Assembly (NCBI GenBank): GCA_963728145.1
Contig: CAVSJA010000007.1
Location: 806,001 to 870,000 of the forward strand
Reading direction: 5' to 3'
Length of the DNA stretch: 64,000 bases
DNA from: CAVSJA01 sp963728145
Lineage (GTDB): Bacteria > Bacteroidota > Bacteroidia > Chitinophagales > Chitinophagaceae
Shown piece after piece: positions 45,201-52,421 of this stretch (positions are counted from its first letter, which is position 1; every line of letters starts with the position of its first letter). The notes under the pieces were generated by a model, which was given only the letters and a program-made list of their open reading frames with translations, did no database searches and was not told the origin of the DNA. The translations under genes were made by a program, and so were the position numbers.

Positions 45201-45519
45201 CTCCTTTTTCTGCACGGAGGTTTCCAATCGTTAACAGATTACTTAATCTCGAATAGGCTTCAAGGTTTTTTGGAAATGCAAGCAGGCTGGGCCCATCAAT
45301 CAGATCAAGCCGGCAGGCTGGAATAATCCGTATTCCGTTTTTCCTGGCAGCAGCATGTGCTCTAACCAAACCAGCAAAGCTGTTGCGATCGGTGATTGCA
45401 ATTTCTTTATAACCATGGGCGACTGCTTGCAATACCAATTCTTCAGGGTGAGAGGCACCCCGGAGGAAACTGAAATTGGTCGTGACCTGTAATTCTGTAT
45501 ACTCAAGCAAAAAATCCAT
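42271..45519 (-). pseudogene. dnaE2: error-prone DNA polymerase DnaE2, multiply frameshifted
   Basis: Starts MDFLLEYTELQVTTNFSFLR at 45519, overlapping the imuB end by 17 bp. The PHP domain (ASHPEELVLQAVAHGYKEIA), polymerase motifs GRGSAANSTVCYCLGITSVD, RARNEPPDIDVDFEHERREE, KIDVLALGMLTCIRK, RPGPIQGDMVHPYLRRR, EGFGSYGFPESHAASFALLV and the C-terminal OB domain (PGTAKGVCFMTIEDETGFAN) are all recognisable, but in shifted frames. I place single extra bases near 44740, 44642, 44599, 44391, 44300, 44137, 43875, 43433, 43282, 43011 and 42968, with two or three more between 42640 and 42850. DnaE2 normally does mutagenic translesion synthesis with ImuA and ImuB. As written no functional polymerase can be made. 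Confidence 0.9.
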
Positions 45520-47005
45520 GAATAAACCATTGAAATGTTTTGCTTCCTTTATAATGTCCTGACCGAAACAGCCAATACCTGTTTCCATCCTCATCTTCCA
45601 CACTATAATAATCCCGGTGTTCTCCTTTGTTCAGCCACCATTCCTGTTCGATACGCTCTGGACCATCTGCTTTCATAACTTTATGAAGTTTCCCTTTGTA
45701 TCGAAAAAGCATTGGAGGATAATCCGGAATAGGAGCTGTGACCTCCACGGGTTCAGGATTTGGTAATAATTGAATTGGTCTGGGTCTGTCGATTTTCCAG
45801 GGGGATGGAGGTTCTTCTGCAAGACTAAAAACTTTTTTGATCGATCGTTCTGGCCAATAATGCTCGTCAGGATGGTATCGATAGATATTTTTTGAACCAA
45901 TCTTTATTGACAATCGATCTAACAATTCAGCCAAACCGATATTTTCCAAACCTGAGGATCTATTCCAGATTATTTCCTGGATAGAAGAAACATCTTCAAC
46001 AATTGGGGCATCCAGTATAAATAATTCAATTCCCAGGTCGGGTTCTATAGTTGACAAATTGATCTCAAATAATTTAAAGAGATGAATAACATTCCAGGAA
46101 GGACGGATGGTTTCAATCTTTATCTCTTCGATCTTTCCATCAACCCGGTAAGATTTGAAACTTGCTTTACGAATTCCTTTTCCTTCTTTCTGTAGTCGGG
46201 TGCATAAGGATTCAAGCAAGGTGGTTAATCCAATTTCAATTCCAGTGGCAGTAACAATCGGTTCAAGGCAGGGTAATCTTTCCTGGTAGGGTTCGATGGG
46301 TTGAATTGGATGAATGATTTCTTCCTTAATCCCAATCGCCTGATCCAATTTTTCCAATAATTCCACACCGAATCTTCGCCTCAATGCGGACCGGGGCATT
46401 TTTAGAAAATCTTTGATTTGCCATAGTCCCAGTTTGTGCAATCGTACGGTGATTTCAGGATTTACCCGAAGGGAAGCAGTAGGTAATGGAAGGATCGCTT
46501 CCAAATCATAACCGGGAGGAATGATTAATTTTTCTTTTCCAAATCGGGCAAGAGCGCAGGCGAGACCGATCGTATCTGCCATTGCACCGCGAACTTCATA
46601 TCCACGATCCTTTAATCTTTTGATGATCTCATTAAGATAGGGTTCATCTCCACCCCAGAGATGTGAACATCCAGAAGCATCAATGATCAAACCATCAGTT
46701 TGATCGATTGCAACGAATGGAGAAAATCGAATGCACCATTCAGCAATCCTGCGTAGTAATTTTTCAGGAAGGGAAGGATTATCATCCATTACTTCTATGG
46801 AAGGAAATATCGCTCTCGCATCAGCAAGCGCCATACCTGAATGGATTCCTTCTTTTTCAGCCAGGAAATTTGTTGCAGTGATCAGCATTTTCCCATGTGA
46901 AGGAGTAGAAAGTACCAATGCTTTATTGGAAAGCTGAGGTTGACGGAGGGTCAACCAGTCCGTTTTAAGATGACGGAACCACAGAGAAACATACCGCTTA
47001 GCCAT
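45503..47005 (-). CDS. imuB: ImuB, inactive Y-family polymerase-like protein of the mutagenesis cassette
   Basis: 500 residues, intact. It has a Y-family (DinB/UmuC-like) core: MAKRYVSLWFRHLKTDWLTL at the start, ALVLSTPSHGKMLITATNFL, then AIDQTDGLIIDASGCSHLWG, and a finger/thumb HhH region (LPTASLRVNPEITVRLHKLG LWQIKDFLKMP when read through). The C-terminus contains the ImuB extension that in other bacteria contacts the beta clamp and DnaE2, ending NRYWLFRSGHYKGSKTFQWF. ImuB lacks catalytic carboxylates in known examples and works as an adaptor. The gene begins 1 bp after imuA ends and overlaps the dnaE2 start by 17 bp, so the three form one operon. Confidence 0.9.
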   Translation of the reverse strand: MAKRYVSLWFRHLKTDWLTLRQPQLSNKALVLSTPSHGKMLITATNFLAEKEGIHSGMALADARAIFPSIEVMDDNPSLPEKLLRRIAEWCIRFSPFVAIDQTDGLIIDASGCSHLWGGDEPYLNEIIKRLKDRGYEVRGAMADTIGLACALARFGKEKLIIPPGYDLEAILPLPTASLRVNPEITVRLHKLGLWQIKDFLKMPRSALRRRFGVELLEKLDQAIGIKEEIIHPIQPIEPYQERLPCLEPIVTATGIEIGLTTLLESLCTRLQKEGKGIRKASFKSYRVDGKIEEIKIETIRPSWNVIHLFKLFEINLSTIEPDLGIELFILDAPIVEDVSSIQEIIWNRSSGLENIGLAELLDRLSIKIGSKNIYRYHPDEHYWPERSIKKVFSLAEEPPSPWKIDRPRPIQLLPNPEPVEVTAPIPDYPPMLFRYKGKLHKVMKADGPERIEQEWWLNKGEHRDYYSVEDEDGNRYWLFRSGHYKGSKTFQWFIHGFFA

Positions 47006-47006
47006 A

Positions 47007-47738
47007 TCATCCCGTTTTCTTTTGTTCCTCTGGAATAATTATAATTGATTTTTCGATGGGCTTCAATCTTCCGTTGATCCATTCCATCTGCCAGGTTCCT
47101 GGGATCCCATTTCTTACTTTTAATAATTCTACATTCCACCTGGGAAAACCTATACCTGGCAGGTCATTTGGAGAACCGCTATGAATTGAACTAATTCTCC
47201 ATCTGGTAACACATGCAGTGATATTTTGACTTTTTGGTTTGATTCGAATAATAAAACCGGTCACACGACTATGCTCAACCGCTAATTGAAGTCTCCTCGA
47301 CGCTTTAAAATCCAATTCTCGTATTTCAGCAATTACAGCGGCAAGTCCATCAAACTTGAGGGCTTCTTCAGTAACCCAAAACACATCCTTATCCGTTTTC
47401 AGATCCACGAAAATTATTTTTTCAGGATCGATGCCAAAAGATTTGAGAGCAGGAGGAAAGATGGTTTTTGCAGTTCTTATCCAAATACAAGTGCCTCCAT
47501 CAATCATTAGCCTGGATAGAATTCCTGAAATGAATCCGGATGTAGCGGCAGTATTTTCTTTTTCATCACAATAAAACTCATGCATGGCACCCAGGGGAAA
47601 ACAGGAATTAGGAAATGCGAATCGGATTGGACCAAGTCCAAGATCATAATTTTCTTTACCCTTTATGGATTTAAAACCATGAAGGGGAAGAATCTCCTTT
47701 TTTAATTGCGCGATAATATTTGCATTCTCCCCACCCAT
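47007..47738 (-). CDS. imuA: ImuA, RecA-like protein of the mutagenesis cassette
   Basis: 243 residues. It has a RecA-related core without a clear Walker A: LGLGPIRFAFPNSCFPLGAM with HEFYCDEKENTAATSGFISG, then GGTCIWIRTAKTIFPPALKS and FGIDPEKIIFVDLKTDKDVF, and AAVIAEIRELDFKASRRLQL near residue 145. It is the first gene of the imuA-imuB-dnaE2 operon. In other bacteria ImuA is needed for damage-induced mutagenesis and interacts with RecA. I found no LexA-type operator upstream; the 260 bp before the start hold a word array and nothing else. The protein is intact while the polymerase partner is broken. Confidence 0.88.
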   Translation of the reverse strand: MGGENANIIAQLKKEILPLHGFKSIKGKENYDLGLGPIRFAFPNSCFPLGAMHEFYCDEKENTAATSGFISGILSRLMIDGGTCIWIRTAKTIFPPALKSFGIDPEKIIFVDLKTDKDVFWVTEEALKFDGLAAVIAEIRELDFKASRRLQLAVEHSRVTGFIIRIKPKSQNITACVTRWRISSIHSGSPNDLPGIGFPRWNVELLKVRNGIPGTWQMEWINGRLKPIEKSIIIIPEEQKKTG

Positions 47739-47851
47739 TAAAAATCAAATTACTAAAATATTTAGCAAAGATACTAATTTAATTAGACCGCCAAATAATT
47801 CCAGAAACTTTTGATTTTAAACAAATCGAAACCACGAGAGGCTTTGGAAAC

Positions 47852-48001
47852 CAAGAGGCAAGAGGCAAGGGCCAAAAGGCAAGAGGCAAAAGACAAGAGG
47901 CTAGGGTAAAGAAATATCACAAATAGCCTACGATTATGGATTCCCGATTATTGATTATTCAGTTGATTATTGCCTTTTGCTCCTTGCCTTTTGCCTCTTG
48001 C
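47852..48001. repeat. inverted GGCAAGA heptamer array
   Basis: GGCAAGA, GGCAAGG, GCCAAAA, GGCAAGA, GGCAAAA words (about 47857-47900) face TTGCCTTTTGCTCCTTGCC and TTTTGCCTCTTGC (about 47970-48001), with CAATAAT-like words (GATTATTGATTATT) in the loop. It ends 2 bp before the stop codon of the following minus-strand gene (48004). Confidence 0.85.
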
Positions 48002-48003
48002 TT

Positions 48004-48456
48004 TCAGTCCCAAACATATTTCCAATCACCATTATTTTGTCTTTTCCATACAGTATGAAACACGCCTGTGAATTCGATTGGGTTACCTGTACTGTCTTTC
48101 GATCGCCAGACATATTTACCATAGGTATAAGCCATATCGCCATTGATGGAAACATCAATAAAATCAGGCGCCCATTTTACAGTTGCATTCTTGTAAAAAT
48201 CGCTTGAATAATAGTTTTTGATTCCTTCTTTACCGTGTATCAAAGTATCATTCTGCCTTTTTATTATAGCATTGGAGTCTGCATAAAACCAAAACGCTTC
48301 GGCGATTCCTTTTTCCGCCGCCATGGTTTCGAATGCTTTTTCCGCGTCCCGAATTTCGGTTCTGGTTGCTTCAACTGAAATTTCATTTTTTTCATTACTG
48401 CAACTCATGAGCGAGATCACGATGGATGCAGTGAAATAGAAATAAACTTTTTTCAT
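48004..48456 (-). CDS. SnoaL/DUF4440-like lipoprotein
   Basis: 150 residues from ATG 48456 (MKKVYFYFTASIVISLMSCS) with lipobox LMSC. The mature part is a cone-shaped NTF2-like fold: RDAEKAFETMAAEKGIAEAF, GKEGIKNYYSSDFYKNATVK, WAPDFIDVSINGDMAYTYGK, FTGVFHTVWKRQNNGDWKYV. DUF4440/SnoaL-like proteins are small-ligand binding or isomerase-like. No catalytic residue set is visible, so the activity is unknown. It is anchored to a membrane facing the periplasm and divergent from the serine hydrolase gene. Confidence 0.83.
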   Translation of the reverse strand: MKKVYFYFTASIVISLMSCSNEKNEISVEATRTEIRDAEKAFETMAAEKGIAEAFWFYADSNAIIKRQNDTLIHGKEGIKNYYSSDFYKNATVKWAPDFIDVSINGDMAYTYGKYVWRSKDSTGNPIEFTGVFHTVWKRQNNGDWKYVWD

Positions 48457-48558
48457 CCGGTGGGTTTTAGAATTTGGAATTACCGTATCAATACTACCAT
48501 TCATATGAGATTATCAAGTTAATCATTTCAAAAGAAATATCTTTATGAAAACTGACTT

Positions 48559-49743
48559 ATGAAGTTCTTTTTACCTAAGCAAATACTTTTTGCATTCATT
48601 ATAATTGCTCTGCAAACAAACGCTCAGGAGCAATGGCCGACAAAAGAATGGCCAGTTGCCACGCCGAAATCGCAATCAATGAATGCGGATTCTTTGAAGA
48701 AAATTGATGATCTCATCTCCAGTGGTGCAAACGGAAACATCGATGCAATGTTCATCACCCGCAATGGCAAGCTAATTTACAAGAAGACATATACTCGCGA
48801 CTATTACAAGATCTACGGCGACAGCATGAATAAAAAGAGTGGGCTGAATTCGCTCGATCCATCCAGCCAGTATAATTATTATAATCCCTGGTGGCATCCT
48901 TATTATCACCAAACTGAATTACATACACTGCAGTCCGTAACAAAGACCATTACTTCTGTAATTATCGGGGTTGCTGTATCGCGTGGCGACTTTCCAGATA
49001 TATCAAGTCCTGTTTTAAGTTTTTTTGATGCTGAGCAAGTAAAGAACATTGACGAACGAAAACGCAGATTGACGGTAAAGCATTTGCTAACAATGACGGC
49101 AGGTATTGATTGGAATGAATCAGTTCCATATAGTCACCCAAAAAATGATTGCACTATAATGGAGGCAAGCTTTGACTGGACAAAATATGTTATCGATAAA
49201 CCGATGGAGGCTGAACCTGGGCAAATATTTGAATACAATAGCGGCGCTTCACAACTCCTATCCCATATATTCAGAAAAGCAACAGGGAAAGATATAGAGG
49301 AATATGCTGCACAATATCTTTTTTCGCCACTAGGGATACAACAATTTTACTGGAAGAGAACTCCAATGGGACTTCCCGATACGGAGGGCGGATTATACTT
49401 AAGAGCCGATGACCTTGCTAAGATTTACTATTTGTTTTTAAAGGAAGGTAATTGGAACGGCAAACAAATAATAAGTAAGGATTGGGTAAAAAACTCCGTT
49501 ACTCCGGCAATTTCAGTTGGCCAGGGAACTCAATATGGTTATAAGTGGTGGTTATTTCAATATGCCGACAATCCAACCCGTTATGTTTGGGCTGGTTCTG
49601 GATTTGGTGGTCAGTGGCCAATGGTGATTCCGGAGTATAATATCGTTGCAGTATTCACCGGATGGAATATTGTACGCGGGCCAGGCCTTCGGACGATGGA
49701 AACGATCAGAAGATTGGTAAATGCGGTTGAGGATAAGAAATAG
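48559..49743 (+). CDS. serine hydrolase, class C beta-lactamase-like (EstB/PBP-type) family
   Basis: 394 residues with a signal peptide (IILFAFIIIALQTNAQ-like segment at 8-23). The active-site SxxK is in HTLQSVTKTITSVIIGVAV, the second motif Tyr-x-Asn is in GQIFEYNSGASQLLSHIF, and the third motif region is GAGSGFGGQWPMVIP-like near residue 350. LTVKHLLTMTAGIDWNES is diagnostic. Such enzymes are esterases, D-aminopeptidases or peptidoglycan hydrolases rather than true resistance beta-lactamases. The substrate here is unknown. It is followed after 35 bp by a lipoprotein gene on the same strand. Confidence 0.88.
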   Translation: MKFFLPKQILFAFIIIALQTNAQEQWPTKEWPVATPKSQSMNADSLKKIDDLISSGANGNIDAMFITRNGKLIYKKTYTRDYYKIYGDSMNKKSGLNSLDPSSQYNYYNPWWHPYYHQTELHTLQSVTKTITSVIIGVAVSRGDFPDISSPVLSFFDAEQVKNIDERKRRLTVKHLLTMTAGIDWNESVPYSHPKNDCTIMEASFDWTKYVIDKPMEAEPGQIFEYNSGASQLLSHIFRKATGKDIEEYAAQYLFSPLGIQQFYWKRTPMGLPDTEGGLYLRADDLAKIYYLFLKEGNWNGKQIISKDWVKNSVTPAISVGQGTQYGYKWWLFQYADNPTRYVWAGSGFGGQWPMVIPEYNIVAVFTGWNIVRGPGLRTMETIRRLVNAVEDKK

Positions 49744-49778
49744 GTTGGCTCTGGCACGAAATATTAGTCTAACAAGTA

Positions 49779-50753
49779 ATGGAAAGATTTTCCCCGCTGT
49801 ATTTCTCGTTGATAGTAATTATTTCGATTCTTAGTTGTTCTGAGAATGAAGCCAAGAGTGATTTGTCTATCGAATCCCAAAAAGTTTTCGACAATATACC
49901 GTCTGGTTCCGGCCTGGTATTAACGAATGACACAGCTTTTATTATCGGAGATGATGCAACAGCGGTTTACCTTTTAAACCTCGAAAACTTTAAGCAACAA
50001 AAACTTCCGATTTCGGGTATGGTGTCCAGTAAGAATCGTGAGCCAAAAGATACCAAGCATGACTTTGAATCCGCAACGCTTGTGAACTGGAATGACGGGA
50101 GGTATTTGCTCGCATTTGGGTCAGGAAGCCAGATTGATGCGAGAGACAGTCTCCTGGTTTTTAACATTGATGATAATAGCGATCAGAAAATTGTTTCACT
50201 GCATCAATTCTATGAAGAATTGCAGCGATTGACTAATACCGATTCCATGCAATGGAACCTGGAAGGTTCAACGGTGATGGGGGAGAGCCTTATTCTTTGC
50301 AACAGGGGTAATAATATGGTTTTTGAGATTGCTTTAAATGATTTTCTAAAGTTTTTGTTTGAACCAGATTCTTCATTTCCTCCAGTGCTCTTTCACCGTG
50401 TCAGGATGCCAAGGATCGAAAATAAAGAAGCAAGACTTTCAGGAGCATGCTCATTAAACGATTCAGTACTTATATTCTCCGCTTCTGTGGAGGATACCCC
50501 CGATTGGACGAAAGATGGTCCTATATTAGGAAGTTTTATTTGCATCTATTCGATAAGAGAATTTGAAATAATAGGTTCCTACCTTTTGGAACGCAGAAAT
50601 GGAAGCAGTTTGAAAGAAAAAATTGAGTCGCTTGACGTTTTGAATAAGGATGATAAAGGTGTAATCACGCTTATGGCCATTGCGGATAACGATAATGGTA
50701 GTTCGAGACTATTTCGTTTGAAATTAACCACTTCTGTTAAAAGCATTAATTAA
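49779..50753 (+). CDS. uncharacterised lipoprotein, probable beta-propeller
   Basis: 324 residues with a lipoprotein signal (YFSLIVIISILSC, lipobox ILSC). The mature part has repeated beta strand patterns: SGLVLTNDTAFIIGDDATAV, KHDFESATLVNWNDGRYLLA, NLEGSTVMGESLILCNRGNN and SGACSLNDSVLIFSASVEDT. These resemble blades of a propeller of the DUF6929 kind, though I cannot verify the family. There is no enzyme motif. It lies 35 bp after the serine hydrolase and is likely cotranscribed. The stop overlaps the 3' end of the convergent barrel fragment by 4 bp. Confidence 0.68.
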   Translation: MERFSPLYFSLIVIISILSCSENEAKSDLSIESQKVFDNIPSGSGLVLTNDTAFIIGDDATAVYLLNLENFKQQKLPISGMVSSKNREPKDTKHDFESATLVNWNDGRYLLAFGSGSQIDARDSLLVFNIDDNSDQKIVSLHQFYEELQRLTNTDSMQWNLEGSTVMGESLILCNRGNNMVFEIALNDFLKFLFEPDSSFPPVLFHRVRMPRIENKEARLSGACSLNDSVLIFSASVEDTPDWTKDGPILGSFICIYSIREFEIIGSYLLERRNGSSLKEKIESLDVLNKDDKGVITLMAIADNDNGSSRLFRLKLTTSVKSIN

Positions 50754-51010
50754 ATTTGTTTTAGAATAACTCCGATATATAGTCCTCCAATATTCTGACT
50801 CCCATCATAGTCAGGCTCCATGAAAGGAGTGAGGTGTAACCAAACTTTGTCAGAAAGTCTAAACTGGTTTTGAATTTGAAAACTAAAGCCAAAGTTATTT
50901 ACATGGTATTCGTTCGTCTGGCCATCATCGTAGCTATTTAATCTATAAATTCCATCACGGACACCAATAGTGTATACTCTTTGAGGTAAGGTATTGTATG
51001 GAGGATCCAT
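50750..51010 (-). pseudogene. C-terminal fragment of an outer-membrane beta-barrel protein
   Basis: 86 residues. The amphipathic strands (EYHVNNFGFSFQIQNQFRLS, DKVWLHLTPFMEPDYDGSQN) and the end GGLYIGVILKQI look like the last strands of a barrel. There is no signal peptide, and an in-frame TAA lies just upstream of the ATG, so the 5' part is missing. AAGGAG occurs close before the ATG, so translation is possible, but a free barrel end would have no evident use. It is probably a remnant; a real short protein cannot be excluded. Confidence 0.45.
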
Positions 51011-51236
51011 TTCTCCTTAATTAATACCTGTGCTATCTATGAAAATGCCTTGAAAAACTCGTTTCTCCTACATATAATTGCTGTATTTTAGGTCAGGGGT
51101 TATTTTAAAAAACGGTATTTTTTCCAGGATTCAGTTGAGTATTGTAAAAAATGGAAGCAAGAAGTTGCTTAAGGCAAAACGTGTTTGGTAAATGATAAAT
51201 CAAATAAATTATTCTATATAATTTCAACATATTGTC

Positions 51237-51932
51237 ATGAAGGCACGCCTATTGTTATTGTTTATTTTGATAGGTTACTCCAGCTTAAGGGCACAGGATT
51301 CAACACTCGTCACCATTAAAGCAGGCAGTAGGATCAAGGATGTTCTTATCGCAACTGAGATATTTTTTTCCGCAGAATTCATAAAGGGGAGCGTTTTTTT
51401 CAAAAGTGGCATAGTTGCAAATGCAATGATGAATTACGATAACCTTAGTGACCAAATGCTGTTTATTGATCCCAAAGGCGATACGCTTGCATTAGACGCC
51501 GAAAAGACCATCAATTTCATTGTCTTAGACAAAGACACATTTTATTACGTTGACGGATATATAAGGCTGGTGGCAAGCAATAGCATTTTGAAACTAGCCG
51601 AGAGAAAAATTTGGAGACTGTCAGATATCCAAAAGATTGGTGCTCACAACATACCTGCCAGAACGTTCGCCGTCACTTCTTATAGTACACGAACTAGTGG
51701 ATACGGCACCTACGAGATAGTTCTAAAAGAAGACATCGTGTTAAGAAAAGAAGCACAATATTACTTTGGAAATATGTATAACAGATTTGTCCCCGCCAGT
51801 AAGAAGAATTTATTGTCTTTTTTTCCAAAAAAGGAAAACATTCTTGTGAAGTATTTGAAAGAAAACAATGTTAACTTTAATGAAAAGCATGATCTTGAAA
51901 AACTAGCTCAGTTCTTAGAACAACATTACTGA
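51237..51932 (+). CDS. uncharacterised secreted protein
   Basis: 231 residues with a signal peptide (LLLLFILIGYSSLRAQ). The mature part is mainly beta strands and short helices (DVLIATEIFFSAEFIKGSVF, YDNLSDQMLFIDPKGDTLAL, DKDTFYYVDGYIRLVASNS). A helical end (ENILVKYLKENNVNFNEKHD) follows. The pattern of an FIDPKGDTLAL-type strand before a FYYVDGYIRL strand is common in uncharacterised Bacteroidota periplasmic proteins. I do not recognise a function. It lies 30 bp before the 2Fe-2S subunit gene, but a link to that enzyme is unlikely. Confidence 0.66.
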   Translation: MKARLLLLFILIGYSSLRAQDSTLVTIKAGSRIKDVLIATEIFFSAEFIKGSVFFKSGIVANAMMNYDNLSDQMLFIDPKGDTLALDAEKTINFIVLDKDTFYYVDGYIRLVASNSILKLAERKIWRLSDIQKIGAHNIPARTFAVTSYSTRTSGYGTYEIVLKEDIVLRKEAQYYFGNMYNRFVPASKKNLLSFFPKKENILVKYLKENNVNFNEKHDLEKLAQFLEQHY

Positions 51933-51962
51933 TCAATATCATAACTTCAAAAAACCTGGATC

Positions 51963-52412
51963 ATGGTCTTAACTATTAACGGTGTAAGACAGGAAGTAAA
52001 TGTCGATCCTGACATTGAATTATTAACCGTGTTACGTGATTACCTGGGTTTAACCGGCAGCAAATATGGCTGTGGCGAAGGAGCTTGTGGTGCCTGTATG
52101 ATACTCGTTAACGGTAGTCCCTCACCATCTTGTAATATTCCTGTTAGATCCGTTGTCGGCAAAGAAGTGACCACTATTGAAGGTCTCGAAAAAAATGGAA
52201 AACTGCATGCGGTGCAGCAGGCCTTTCTTGCCATCGATGGTTTTCAATGTTCCTATTGTGCCTCGGGAATGATTATGTCGGCGGTAGCACTGTTGAAAAA
52301 CAATCCTTCGCCTTCAGAAGATGCAATTATAAAAGCAATGAACAGGAATATTTGTCGTTGCGGAACCTACCCCTATATTGTCAAAGCCATTCAACTTGCT
52401 TCAAAATCTTAA
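51963..52412 (+). CDS. 2Fe-2S subunit of a molybdenum hydroxylase (xanthine dehydrogenase / isoquinoline oxidoreductase family)
   Basis: 149 residues, the usual size. The plant-type ferredoxin cluster ligands are in KYGCGEGACGACMILVNG plus a following Cys (SPSCNIP). The second all-helical cluster uses FQCSYCASGMIMSAVALL and NRNICRCGTYPYI. It passes electrons from the molybdenum centre to an external acceptor. The molybdopterin subunit follows after 9 bp. There is no FAD subunit, so this is the two-subunit type resembling IorAB, with electrons likely going to cytochrome c. Confidence 0.93.
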   Translation: MVLTINGVRQEVNVDPDIELLTVLRDYLGLTGSKYGCGEGACGACMILVNGSPSPSCNIPVRSVVGKEVTTIEGLEKNGKLHAVQQAFLAIDGFQCSYCASGMIMSAVALLKNNPSPSEDAIIKAMNRNICRCGTYPYIVKAIQLASKS

Positions 52413-52421
52413 TCACGCACG

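Noticed and set aside
42271..45519. Programmed +1 frameshifting to make full-length DnaE2
   Set aside because: The eleven sites share no common slippery codon or stop context, and such density is unknown in bacteria; sequencing error or decay is simpler.
47739..48003. LexA/SOS operator upstream of imuA
   Set aside because: No convincing inverted LexA-type box; the region is dominated by the GGCAAGA palindrome, and Bacteroidota LexA boxes are not well enough known to me to call one.
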